DNA of 64,000 nucleotides from Chlorocebus sabaeus (taxonomy: Eukaryota; Chordata; Mammalia; Primates; Cercopithecidae), in contig NC_132910.1 of the NCBI RefSeq assembly GCF_047675955.1, forward strand, positions 91,414,923 through 91,478,922, given 5' to 3'. Of this stretch, positions 12,936-24,021 are shown in pieces. The position numbers and the translations under genes are program-made. Positions within the stretch are counted from its first letter, which is position 1; every line of letters begins with the position of its first letter. The notes beneath the pieces were generated by a model. It made no database searches. It was given only the letters and a program-made list of their open reading frames with translations, and was not told where the DNA came from.

Positions 12936-13273
12936 CCCAACCCAGGCTTTACTCAGGTATGTTTGCAGAGAGCAACTTTAAGCGATGAGGTAATGCCTCT
13001 CTGGTTAAAGAACAAGCTTGCTTACACTTGCCATAAAAGCCAGAGATTCCCCAAACTCAATGTTCCTCTCCTATATCATAACCCACTGCATGTGCAGGCA
13101 TCTACAGGGGCCCTCTGCCTCATCCCTGTGGGACTTGGGAGACATAGGTAACAGCAACAAATCAGCACGAAGCTCATGATGAGCTGGGAGGAAGAGAGTC
13201 CTTGTACTCTGACCCAGACACCTCATGTCTTCCACCAGCATTCATGAAACAGGCAATCGTTAGCTTGCAAGTG

Positions 13274-16002
13274 CAGTTGACCTTTGAACAACATGGGTTT
13301 GAACTGCATGAGTCCACTTGCATGCATTTTTTTTAGTAAATATAATGGAAACGTTTTTGGAGATTGTGACAATTTGGAAAAATTCACAAACTTCATAGCT
13401 TAGAAATATATTAAAAGATTAGGTATGTCACAAATGCATAAACATATGTAGATTAGTATCTACATATGTGTTATTTATTACCATAAAATAGCACAAATTA
13501 TAAAAAGTTAAAATTTATCAAAACTTATGCACATGCTTACAGACCACACATGGCACCATTTGCCGTTGAGAGAAATGTAAACAAATGTACAGATGCTGTA
13601 TTAAATCATAAGTGCATAAAATTAACTATAGTACCTACTGTACTATTGTAATAATTTCACAGTCACTTCCTGTTGCTATCGCTGTGAGCTTAAGTGCTGT
13701 GAGTATCCACTTAAAATGCCATAGGACGCTAATCATCTCTGTGTGAGCAGTTCATCTCTCTGGTAAATTGCCTATTGCAGTAAAAAGTAATCTTTTTTGG
13801 TTCTCTAGTGATTTTCATTGTGTTTAGTGCAATACTGTAAACCTTGAATAACACCATGGCACCCATACAAAGTGCCACTGTGAATGCTGGAAGTGCTCCC
13901 AAGAAGCAGAGAAAATTCATGATATTACAAGGAAAAGTTGAATTGCTTGATATGTATTGTAGATTGAAGTCTGCAGCTGTGGTTGCCCATCATTTCAAGA
14001 TAAATGAATTCAACTTAAGAATGATTGTAAAAAAAAAAAAAAGGAAATTCATGAAGCTATCACTGCAGCTACACCGGCAAGCATGAAAAACTTACACTTT
14101 TTGCAAAATACCTTTTTGTCTAGTATTGCAAATGCAGTTTTTCTGTGGGAATGCAGGATTCCTATAAGAAATGCATACCTATAAACTGTGATGTGGTTTG
14201 AGGAAAAGCAAAGTCATTATATGACAACTTAGAGCAAAAGGAAGGCAAAGGATATAAACCTGAAGAATTTAATGCCGGCAAAGGATGGTTTAATAATTTT
14301 AGGAAGAGGTTTGGCTTTAAAAATGTCAGGATAATGAAAGAAGAACCTTCTGCCAACCAAGAGAGAGCAGACAAGTTCCCAGATGCCATTAAGAAAATCT
14401 TTGAGACAGAATATCTGTCTAAACAGGTTTCTAATGCAGACCAAAGTGCCCTGTTCTGGAAAAAAGAATCCACAAAGGACATTTCTTAGTAAGGAAGACA
14501 AGATAGCACCAGGATTTAAGGCAGGAGGGGATAGGCTACCTCTACTGTTTTGTGCAAATGCAAGGAGGGGGGTTATGATCAGGACTGCCCTTATCTGTAA
14601 AGCTGCTCATCCCTGAGCCTTGAAGGGAAAAGAAGAACATCAGCTGCCAGTCTTATAGTTGTACAACATGAAGGCCCAGATAATGAGAACCCTTTTTCTG
14701 GATTGGATACATCAGTGCTTTGTCCCTGAAGTCAGGAATTACCTTGCCCATAGGGACTACCTTTAAATTTTTTTCTGATATTTGACAGTGCCTCTGGCCA
14801 CCCAGAACCCCATGAATTCAACACTGAAGCTGTCAATGTGGTCTACTTGCCCCCAAAAACAATGTCTTTAATTCAGTTTCTAGATCCTTGGCTCCTAAGA
14901 ATCTTTAAGCCTTATTACACAAGGTACTCAATGGAAATGATTGTCAATGCCATGGAAGAGAACTCTGATAGAGTATCATGACAGTCTGGAATGATAACAC
15001 CATTGAAGATGTCATCGTTGTTATAAAAAGAAAGGTGTGGAGGTCATCAAGATTGAAATAATAAATTCATGCTGGAGAATACTATCCAGATATTGTGTAT
15101 AACTTCACAGGATTTACCACAGAGCCAATCAAAGAAATAATGAACGATATTATGGCTATGGCAAAAAAAAAAAAAAAAAAAAAAAAAAAGTGAAAAGTGA
15201 AGGGTTTCAAGATCTGGATCTTGGAGAAATGTAACAGTTAATATACACCACACCAGAGGAATTAACAGAAGAAGATGTGGTAGAGATTGGTGCTTCCAAA
15301 CCAGTGCCACTTGATGAGAAAGAAGACATAGAAAAGGCAGTGCCAGAAAACAAATTGGCGTTAGACAATCTGGCAGAGGGGTTCCAATTATTCAAGACTG
15401 CTTTTGACTTCTTGGACAAAAAGAATGACATGGACTCTTCTATGATGCAGGCACTGAAACTTCTTTGACACAGGCACTGAAACTAAAGCAGTGAAAGAAA
15501 GGTGTTACCATATAGAAACATTCTAAGAGAAATGAAAAGAAGCAAAAAGTCAGCCAGAAATTACAATGTATTTTCATAAAGTTTCACTGAGTGTCCTGAC
15601 TCCCCCTCCTCCCTTTCCCTCCTCCATCTCTTCTGTCTCTGTTGCCCCTGTGTCAGGAAGACCAACCCCTTCTCTTCCTCCTTTTCCTCAACCTGTTCAA
15701 TATGAAGATGAACAAGATGAAGATTTTTATGATGACCCAGTTCCATGTAATGAAAAGTAAATATATTTTATCTTCCTTATTACTTTCTTAATAACATTTT
15801 CTTTTCTCTAGCTTACTTTATTGTAAGAATACAATACACATACAAAATATGTGTTAACTGACTGTTTATGTTATTGGTAATGCTTCCAGTCAACATAGGT
15901 TATTAGCAATTACACTTTGGGGAAGTCAAAAGTTATACATGGATTTTCCATTGCACAGGGTATTTGCACCTCCTAAGCCCCACATTATTCAAGGGTCAGC
16001 TG
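13274..16002 (+). mobile_element. Near-complete Tigger2 DNA transposon (pogo-type, defunct)
   Basis: The left end begins CAGTTGACCTTTGAACAAC at 13274. The right end is the inverted form, TTCAAGGGTCAGCTG, ending at 16002, followed by TA. The 2729-nt length fits the Tigger2 consensus of about 2.7 kb as I recall it. Inside are decayed blocks of pogo transposase: an N-terminal DNA-binding start (MAPIQSATVNAGSAPKKQRK, ATG at 13856), a DDE-type stretch near 14430-14460 and an acidic end near 15700-15760. Frameshifts and stops break the frame throughout, so no active enzyme can be made. A run of about 29 A at 15162-15189 is a later expansion. The 3' subterminal part (15770-15960) is the piece also found alone as MER28. 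Confidence 0.88.
13856..15760 (+). pseudogene. Tigger2 transposase pseudogene
   Basis: Separate open fragments (13856-14086, 14383-14616, 15277-15468 and 15566-15760) lie in different frames and each resembles part of a pogo/Tigger transposase. The first carries the basic helix-turn-helix start, and the second contains NADQSALFW, a decayed NADETGLFW catalytic motif. No intact DDE triad can be read in one frame. Confidence 0.8.
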
Positions 16003-16204
16003 TAGGATAACATCCCAGATCTTGACAAAAGCTGACAGAGGAACTCTATCAAGTTGATTATTTTTATCATAAATGGTTACTAGGGAAACAAAACTATAAG
16101 GTTCATGTTTGTATAATGCAATTTTTAAAATCCATAAGCAGTCTAGCATTTTAGAGCCTTTCTTGTAACTCGGGTGCCTCCTTTCCTTTCTTTCTTTCTT
16201 TTTT

Positions 16205-17020
16205 CCAAATAGAACTTTTATTACTTTTCTAATCACCTCTTTCTTGCCAAATGCTTTTGGAGCAGGTGCTTTCTGGGCTGGAGCTTTCTGACCCTTCTGA
16301 GCTTTTGGAGGCAGCGCTGCCTTCTGGCCTGTGGCTTTCTTGGCAGGAAACTTCTGAGCTGGAGATTTCTTGCCCGCAGTGGTTATCTTTTTGCTAGAAC
16401 TTTAGCAGCAGCTGCAGCAGCAGTAGCACCCTTCACAGCAGGTGGTTTTTTGGGAGAAGCTTTCGGAGAGTTGTCTTTTGAAGCTTCTAACTTCATTCTT
16501 GATTATTCTGTTCCTCATTGCCTTTACAACTTTAAAATGATCAAAATCTGTCATCTCGGCTTTCCTTTCTCCGGCTTCAATCTTCTTGGCCCCATCGTGT
16601 GACTGTCCATTTTGTATTGATGTTTGCTTTCTGCCAGGCTTGTTGGACATACTTCTGGTGGGCACTGTGTGGAAACCTGAGGTTGGAATCAGTGAGCTGC
16701 TTGCACTTGAGAGGCATGGTCTGGCTGGGCGCGGTGGCTCACGCCTGTAATCCCAGCACTTTGGGAGGCTGAGGAGGGCAGATCATGAGGTCAGGAGATC
16801 GAGACCATCCTGGTTAACACCGTGAAACCCTGACTCTACAAAGAATACCAAAAAAAGAAAAAATAATAATAATTAGCTGGGCATGGTGGTGGGTGCCTGT
16901 AGTCCCAGCTACTTGGGAGGCTGAGGCTGGAGAATGGTGTGAACCCAGGAGGCAGAGCCTGCAGTGAGCTGAGATTGCGCCACTGCCCTCCAGCCTGGGA
17001 GACAGAGCCAGACTCTGTCT

Positions 17021-17054
<34 letters not shown>

Positions 17055-17240
17055 AAGGCATGGTCTGTCTCCTCACTTGAGTGCAAGGTGCATCAATCAA
17101 AGCCCTGTTCTGATCAATAACATCTACAGTTGCGACCAATTTTCCTGCACGAGGTCCAGAGGAGATGTAGTGCACACGACCAACCTCCACGAAGTGCCTG
17201 AACACCATGTTGGTGGCGTTTGGCAAGAAGGAAGAAGGCC
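16205..17240 (-). pseudogene. RPL14P: RPL14 processed pseudogene, split by an Alu
   Basis: On the minus strand the sequence starts with a short 5' UTR and ATG at 17208, giving MVFRHFVEVGRVHYISSGPR and VIDQNRAL, the start of ribosomal protein L14. After the Alu at 16723-17055 it resumes with CMQLTDS and later KMTD/EMTD, NRIIKNEV, a shortened poly-Ala stretch and the AKAPAPKA-type Lys/Ala tail near 16240-16330. It has no introns, contains frameshifts and ends at an AATAAA-like site and a T-rich (plus strand) poly(A) remnant at 16185-16205. This is a typical L1-mediated retrocopy. It is certainly not functional as a ribosomal protein. Confidence 0.92.
16723..17055 (+). mobile_element. Alu inside the RPL14 pseudogene
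   Basis: Full-length Alu starting GGCTGGGCGCGGTGG with a long A-tail. An exact 11-bp target duplication, AGGCATGGTCT, lies at 16712-16722 and 17056-17066. Because it splits the retrocopy, it inserted later. Confidence 0.97.
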
Positions 17241-17272
17241 AGGTGCATTCTTTTATAAAATATTAGTTATCA

Positions 17273-17585
17273 ACCAGGCGTGGTGGCTCACGCATGTAAT
17301 CTCAGCACTTTGGGAGGCCCAGGTGGGTGGATCACTTGAGGTCAGGAGTTCGAGACCAGCCTGACCAACATAGTGAAACCTCATCTCTACTAAAAATACA
17401 AAAATTACCTGGTTGTTGTGGCAGGCACCTGTAATCCCAGCTGCTCGGGAGGCTGAGGAGGAGAATCACTTGAACCCGGGAGGTGCAGGTTGCAGTGAGC
17501 CGAGATCGCACCACTGCACTCCAGCCTGGGTGACAGAGCAAGACCCTGCACACCAGTCTGGGTGACAGAGTAAGACCCTTTCTCA

Positions 17586-17616
<31 letters not shown>

Positions 17617-17619
17617 AAT
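17273..17619 (+). mobile_element. Alu with duplicated 3' end
   Basis: Target duplication TATTAGTTATCA at 17261-17272 and 17620-17631. The tail has become (AAAT)n. The segment CCAG.CTGGGTGACAGAG.AAGACCCT occurs twice, at 17521 and 17553. Confidence 0.95.
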
Positions 17620-17735
17620 TATTAGTTATCACTGTAACCCTGACTTCTATGCTCTTCAGAGAATTACTTTATGCTTGTTAAAAACAGAATCTCCTTTATC
17701 ATTCCAGACACATATGATTAATCCTGATTTTAAAG

Positions 17736-17741
<6 letters not shown>

Positions 17742-17768
<27 letters not shown>

Positions 17769-18041
17769 GAGATGGAGTCTTGCTGTGTCGCCCAGGCTGG
17801 AGTGCAGTGGCGTGATCTCGGCTAACTACAGCCTCCACCTACTGGGTTCAAGCAGTTCTCCTGCCTCAGCCTCCCAAGTAACTGGGACTACAGGTGTGCA
17901 CTGCCATGCCTTGCAAATTTTTGTATTTTTAGTAGAGACAGGGTTTCACCATGTTGGCCAGTATGGTCTTGATCTCCTGACCTCATGATCCACCCGCCTC
18001 GGCCTCCCAAAGATTACAGGCGTGAGCCACCGCGCCCAGCC
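17742..18041 (-). mobile_element. Alu
   Basis: Minus-oriented full-length Alu with target duplication TAAAGCCAGAT at 17731-17741 and 18042-18052. A few bases of the AGTGCTGGG box are missing. Confidence 0.96.
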
Positions 18042-18052
18042 TAAAGCCAGAT

Positions 18053-18864
18053 TATTTTTATAAAATTTTAGTGAACATGTACCCAGCTGACATGACTGAA
18101 AATATAGATTCGTGTTTAGAGAATCACAGAATCACAAAATCACAAATGCTAGAATGAGGTGGCTCAATGACAACTCACTCAGGAAATACACTTTTAGAAC
18201 CTGTGACAGGCAGCATGCCAAAAGCTGGATGGTCAGACACAATCTTACCAGCAAAGATTGACTCTTAAATCTGGGGAACCATTCACTCTAACTCACTGGT
18301 AGTGTTGTTTGATAAAGTTCTTAATGTTATTTTACACCATGTTAAGAAGCTAAATGAACTCTCTTCCAAGCCCTCACTTGAGGAAACAGGGGTGGACAGG
18401 AAAGTGACTAACTCCCCGCAGTCTGATGGTTAATTTCAAATATTTGAATGCTGCATAATATCTAGCTCACGATAGACACAGAACTAAACTTTTAAATGAG
18501 TAAAGAATGGAATGAATTGAATCTAGGCTGAGCCAGAGCAAGAACCCAGGTTTCTTCTTCTTCAAACCAATGTTTGTCACGTTGTTGGTAGATCTGAGTT
18601 TTCTGAACCAGTCATTTGCATACCAACATCATGATTTTTGCCACATTAAATTAACCATTTAATTAAAATCAGTTTTGAACCTAGCTTTATTCTAAGCAAC
18701 ATGTTAACATCTGTGAATTGATAATTAGTTGTATTATTCATATTTATTATAATAAAATAAATATGTAACTATTTTTAAAAATTCATCTTGTACAACCAGA
18801 GGTATAAATACCAATTCTGGGGGAAATGCTAATTTTAAAATATTATCTAGAGAAAAATAAGGAC
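18053..18864. other. No gene seen
   Basis: Unique AT-rich sequence, with a small GAATCACAGAATCACAAAAT repeat near 18120. Nothing else recognised. Confidence 0.55.
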
Positions 18865-19320
18865 TGTAAACCAAAAAGTATCTGAGATAGGTCTCAATCA
18901 ATTTAGAAGTTGATTTTGCCAAGGTTAAGGACATATGTGGAAGAAAAGAACACAGCATCAGAGAAACAGGCTGTGGTCTGTTCCTTTATCCAAGGATGAC
19001 TTTGAGAGCTTCAGTATTTAAAGGGGAAAAGTGGGCTGGAGAGGGAAGAGCGAGGGTATAGTAATCTACATGTCGCAGGAGAAAAGGCGCAGGTAGGGGA
19101 ATGGTGAATGACGTATTCATCTTGCGCGCAGCAAATCGGCACTTTACATGAGATAGGGTGAACATAGAGTAGCTACCTATAGAGATATTTAACCTTTTAT
19201 CTGTAGTTATCTGCTTAAGAACAGAAGGAAAGGCAGTTTCTTGCATGACTCAGCTTTCAGCTTATTTTTTTTCCTTCTGGCAGAGTGAATTGGAGTCTTG
19301 AGTTTTTATTCTCCTTTCAC
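18865..19320 (+). mobile_element. Endogenous-retroviral LTR fragment, MER21-like
   Basis: Starts TGTAAACCAAAAAGTATCTG and shares its first 70 or so bases with the LTR at 21302, then diverges. A family name is tentative: it looks like the MER21 group of ERVL LTRs from memory. The 3' limit is uncertain. No retroviral gene is attached. Confidence 0.6.
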
Positions 19321-20225
19321 AGCACTGAAACTGCACAGAATCATTCCTAACTATTTCCATTTTTATGATAAAGTCCAAAGGTTGATTCCATAAGGACCTT
19401 GAAATCCTTTGCAATTCTTGCTTGAGAAACTCTAAAAGTACATGGGTAATTTCTTACATTTTCTCTACCTATTGAACAAATAAATGAAAATGACTGATCA
19501 AATTTGTTTACTCTTGGTTATTATCAGAAATTATAATCTTGAGAAAAGTATACATGAACACCTTAATTTACCAAATAGCTATATGGTATACTGTTGAGTA
19601 CAGTATACTAGTCTGTAGTATACAGTTACGTCTAGTTTTGAAATAGTTTTAACAAATAGGTTATATTCTTTACTCATCAAATTCAGAACAGCATTCTCCA
19701 ATGAATTCAATAACCTTTCAAGTGAAAAAAATGAGTAAAAAAAAAATGTGAGTTCTTATTTAGGAATGAAATGAAACATGTTTTGCAAATTAATGAGCTT
19801 AAAGCATCAGAGAACACACCTGGTTATACTTGAAAGTTATCAAAAATGCTTCCATTTAGCATATTTCACCTTAAAATATCCACAGTATGTTTAGAACCCT
19901 CTAATTACTTAAGACAAAATAGCAGCTTGTATGTGCACAATGAGAGTGTGCCAGACTGGAACATCAAAAAGATCTTGGAAGTTCTCTGTTTCATTATTTA
20001 TCATTTCTTCCCCCACATAATACATTGCCTCGTACAGGTTTCAATTAGGACTTCCCACATTCTCTATGAAAAAAATTTTAATTTTGTGCCTTTGTTTAGA
20101 TGAACTATATTATCAATATTCACATAGTTCAGGTCACATGAATGTTCACCTTATAATTAAATATTCCGATGCAGTTTCAGTGGTTTCTATTTCTACTTAT
20201 AGCCTTTCCGTATTCAGAAGAGGGA

Positions 20226-20744
20226 TTTTTTTTTTCTTTTTCTTTTTTTCTTTTTTTTTTTTTTTGAGACGGAGTTTCGCTCTTGTTGCCGGGGCTGGAG
20301 TGCAATGGCGCCATCTCGGCTCGTTGCAACCTCCGCCTCCCGGATTCAAGCAATTCTCCTGCCTCAGCGTACCAAGTCTGAAAGCTGAAAATAAGCTGAA
20401 AGCTGAGTCATGCAAGAGCTGCCTTTCCTTCTGTTCCTAAGCAGATAGCTACAGATAAAAGGTTAAATATCTCCATAGGTAACTACTCTATGTTCACCCT
20501 ATCTTATGTAAAGTGCCGATTTGCTGAGCGCAAGATGAATACATAATTCACGGTTCCCCTACCTGCGCCTTTTCTGAAATCCCTCCCAACGGATTACAGG
20601 CATGCACTATCACTTCCGACTAATTTTGTATTTTTAGTAGAGATGGGCTTCCACCATGTTGGTCAGGCTGGTCTTGAACTCCTGACCTCAGGTGATCTGC
20701 CCACCAAAGTGCTGGGATTAAAGGCGTGAGCCACCACGCCCGCC
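20226..20744 (-). mobile_element. Alu carrying an inverted templated insertion
   Basis: The two Alu parts (20226-20368 and 20594-20744) are flanked by one target duplication, CAGAAGAGGGA (20215-20225 and 20745-20755), so this was a single insertion. The box around CTCCCGAGTAGCTG is missing. In its place are about 215 nt, most of which (20388-20575) is the reverse complement of 19080-19268. Confidence 0.93.
20388..20575 (-). repeat. Inverted copy of 19080-19268
   Basis: Read as reverse complement it matches 19080-19268 with about 13 differences by eye, near 93% identity. Shared landmarks include CATGCAAGA, AAAAGGTTAAATATCTC and GCCGATTTGCTG. Confidence 0.93.
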
Positions 20745-21301
20745 CAGAAGAGGGAATTTTTTTATGGCCAAGTAATTTTTAAAACCATTTTTACTGAAAA
20801 ATATAATACAAATGTAGAACCTGTATAAAATAAATATGTAGTTTAATAAAATAAATATGTAGTTTAATGAATGCTTATTTCATGATCAGTTTGTCAAAAT
20901 TTCAACTTTTTTTTTATACCCACTTACATGTACTATTCTTTTAGGCATCTTTTGGTCATTTCAAGGTGGGTTTCCCCCCCCCTAATCATTTAAGGCACAT
21001 CTTAATGATCAGCAACACTGTTTTATCAAATTTGAACATCTTGTGAAAGATATATTACTTTCTAATCTTACAGTTATCTTTTTGTATGTTATCTTTTTTA
21101 GATAGAGTTTGTAAAGACTTATTTTAAAGTTTAAATTAGCAAACATAATTTGGTCTGGAATTTGAAAAAGGTAAACACTCTAAAATAACTATATCCTGTC
21201 TTATGGCAATCATTTTTTTGCATTTTAAAAATAGTTTTATCATCCAAAGGTGCATCCAAAATAAACCATAGGTTTTTCTGTCTATTTTTAAAATACGTAT
21301 T

Positions 21302-22256
21302 TGTGAACCCAAAAGTATCTGAGACAGGTCTCAATCAATTTAGAAAGTTTATTTCACCAAGGTTAAGGATGTGCCCATAACACAGCCTTAGGAGGTCCTG
21401 ATAATATGTTCCCAAGGTGATCGGGGTACAGCTTGCTTTTATACTTTTGAGGGAGACATAATACATCAGTCGATACACATTAGATGTACATTGGTTCCAC
21501 CTGGAAAGGCAGGACAATGCAAAGTGGGGACTGCCAGCTTATAGGTAGATTTGAAAATTTTCTGATTGGCTATTGGTTGAAAGAGTTATTATCTAAAGAC
21601 CTGGAATCAATAGAAAGGGATGTATGGGCTAAAATGATAAGGGATTATGAAGACCAAAGTTTTATCATGCAGATAAGCCTCTAGGTAGCAGGCTGCAGAG
21701 AGAATAGATTGTAAATGTTTCCTTTTTTTTTTTTTTTTGAGACGGAGTCTTGCTCTGTTGCCCAGGCTAGTCTTGGTTCACTGCAAGCTCCGTCTCCCAG
21801 GTTCAGGCCATTCTCCTGCCTCAGCCTCCCAAGTAGCTGGGACTAAAGGCGCCAGCCACCACGCCCAGCTATTTTTTTGTATTTTTAGTAGAGACGGAGT
21901 TTCACCGTGTTAGCCAGGATGGTCTTGATCTCCTGACCTTGTGATAGCCAAGATGGTCTTGATCTCCTGACCTTGTGATCCGCTCGCCTCAGCCTCCCAA
22001 AGTGCTGGGATTACAGGCTTGAGCCACCATGCCCAGCCAATTGTAAATGTTTCTTATCAGACTTCAGGTCTCTGTTGATGTTAATGCTGGTCGAGTTTTC
22101 CTGAATTCTAAAAGGGAGAAGGGTATAATGAGGCATGTCTGAACCCCTTCATATCATGGCCTGAACTAGCTTTTCAGGTTAACTTTGGAATGCCCTTGGT
22201 TGAGGGGTCCATTCAGATATTTGGGGGGGGGCTTATAATTTTATTTTTGGTTTACA
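21302..22256 (+). mobile_element. Solo LTR of an endogenous retrovirus, MER21-like, with Alu inserted
   Basis: It begins TGTGAACCCAAAAG and ends TTTTGGTTTACA, so the tips are inverted repeats in TG...CA form. TATT at 21298-21301 and 22257-22260 is a likely target duplication. Without the Alu (21722-22039) it is about 640 bp. No internal viral sequence follows, so it is a solo LTR. The family is given with reservation. Confidence 0.75.
21722..22039 (-). mobile_element. Alu inside the LTR
   Basis: Exact target duplication ATTGTAAATGTTTC (21708-21721 and 22040-22053). The right arm contains a 34-bp tandem duplication (21911-21944 and 21945-21978, one mismatch). GGCTTGAGCC near its end is the monkey-type variant. 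Confidence 0.97.
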
Positions 22257-22455
22257 TATTTTAAATGTCTTTAATCTACAATTTTCCTTTCCACTTCTTT
22301 TCCCCCAGTGCAATTTATTTTTTCATTTTTAAAAAATTTTTTGTGGGTACATACTAGGTGTATATATTTATAGGGAAGTGCAATTTATTTGGTAAAGAAA
22401 AGGGTTTTGTTTGTTTTGTTTTTAAAATCTGTGTCCTGTAGTGTTTTTCATAGCT

Positions 22456-22462
<7 letters not shown>

Positions 22463-22497
<35 letters not shown>

Positions 22498-22770
22498 AGA
22501 TGGAGTCTCACTCTGTCACCAGGCTGGAGTGCAGTGGCATGATCTTGGCTCACTGCACCCTCCATCTCCTGGATTCAAGTGATTCTCTTGCCTCAGCCTC
22601 CCAAGTAGCTGGGATTACAGGTACCTACCACCACACCCAGCTAATTTTTGTATTTTTAGTAGAGATGAGTTTTTGCCATGTTGGCCAGGCTGGTCACCTG
22701 ACCTAAGTGATCCCCCCACCTCAGCCTCTCAAAGTGGTGAGATTAGAGGTGTGAGCCACCACACCCAGCC
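22463..22770 (-). mobile_element. Alu with long T-run
   Basis: Target duplication TCATAGCTGGATTTT (22448-22462 and 22771-22785). The A-tail is 30 or more bases long. Confidence 0.96.
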
Positions 22771-23042
22771 TCATAGCTGGATTTTGATAATTTTATGCAG
22801 GTGGTAGATTTGACATATTTATCAGTTCTCTGTAATTCCTGTTAAATTGATAATTTATGGGCTTGATCAAGTCAGGCTTCAATTTTTTTTAATCAGACAT
22901 TCACAGGTGATGGTATATTCATTTTCCATTAGAAAGTAAATGATATCTGTCTCTCTTTGTGATGTTAGTAACATTGATGCTCAGAGTCTAGATAACTGTT
23001 TCTAGTAATCTTTTTAACTATACCCCTCCCCCTAGGGCCTTT

Positions 23043-23270
23043 TTAAAAAAAATTTATTTATTATTATTATTATACTTTGAGTTCTAGGGTACATGTGCAT
23101 AACGTGCAGGTTTGTTACATATGTATACTTGTGCCATGTTGGTGTGCTGCCCCATCAACTCGTCAGCACTCATCAACTCGTCATTTACATCAGGTATAAC
23201 TCCCAATGCCATCCCTCCCCCCTCCCCCCTCCCCATGATAGGCCCCGGTGTGTGATGTTCCCCTTCCCCA
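23043..23270 (-). mobile_element. 5'-truncated L1 (primate type)
   Basis: The reverse strand is the L1 3' end; on the plus strand ACTTTGAGTTCTAGGGTACA and GTGCAGGTTTGTTACATATG. AGGGCCTTTT-like target repeats lie near 23034 and 23271. Confidence 0.85.
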
Positions 23271-23710
23271 GGGCCTTTTAATACATTTTCTTAATGAAAC
23301 TTTTTCCCTATGAGATTGTCTTTTGCCATACTTGGAAAACGTTTATTTCTTCAAACATTTTTCAGTACAATACTATTTTTCCTTTCTTTCTGGGACTCTG
23401 ATGACTCAAATGTTAGATCTTTTTTGGCCCTCAGATTCCTGAGGTTTTGTTCATTTTTTGTTTCAATAATTTTTCTCTCTGTTGTTCAGATTGGATAATT
23501 TCTACTGAAATTATCAAATTCACTAAATCCTCTTTCATCTCCATCCTGCCGCTGATTCTTTGTAGACAGTTTTAAATTTCATTAAAATTCAAAAATGTAA
23601 TTAAATAATTATATTATTTTTCAGTTTAAAAATTTCCATTTGGTTTTTATTTATATCTTCTATTTATGTTATTCATACTTTCAATTATCATTTCTATCTT
23701 GGGATTTTTC

Positions 23711-24011
23711 TTTTTTTTTTTTTTTTTTTGAGACAGAGTCTCGCTCTGTGCCCCAGGCTGGAGTGCAGTGGCGTGATCTCGGCTCACTGCAAGCTCCGCC
23801 TTCCGGGTTTACGCCATTCTCCTGCCTCAGCCTCCCGGGTAGCTGGGACTACAGGCGCCCGCCACCTCGCCCGGCTAGTTTTCTTGTATTTTTAGTAGAG
23901 ACGGGGTTTCACTGTGTTAGCCAGGATGGTCTCGATCTCCTGACCTCGTGATCCGCCCGCCTCGGCCTCCCAAAGTGCTGGGATTACAGGCTTGAGCCAC
24001 CGCGCCCGGCC
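23711..24011 (-). mobile_element. AluY of Old World monkey (AluYR) type
   Basis: Little-diverged Alu. On its own strand it reads GGTGGCTCAAGCC at the start, CTAGCCGGGCGAGGTGGCGG in the middle and GGCGTAAACCCGG. These are the joint marks of cercopithecoid AluYR copies as I know them. Target duplication GATTTTTC (23703-23710 and 24012-24019). Confidence 0.93.
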
Positions 24012-24021
24012 GATTTTTCAT

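Noticed and set aside
13844..14086. Possible host gene with helix-turn-helix start
   Set aside because: It lies inside the Tigger2 inverted ends and is the start of its decayed transposase.
17020..17226. Ribosomal protein L14 gene
   Set aside because: Intronless, cut by an Alu and frameshifted: a processed pseudogene.
18865..22256. A provirus bounded by two LTRs
   Set aside because: The LTRs match only at their starts, one has its own target duplication, and the spacer contains an Alu and unique DNA but no gag, pol or env resemblance.
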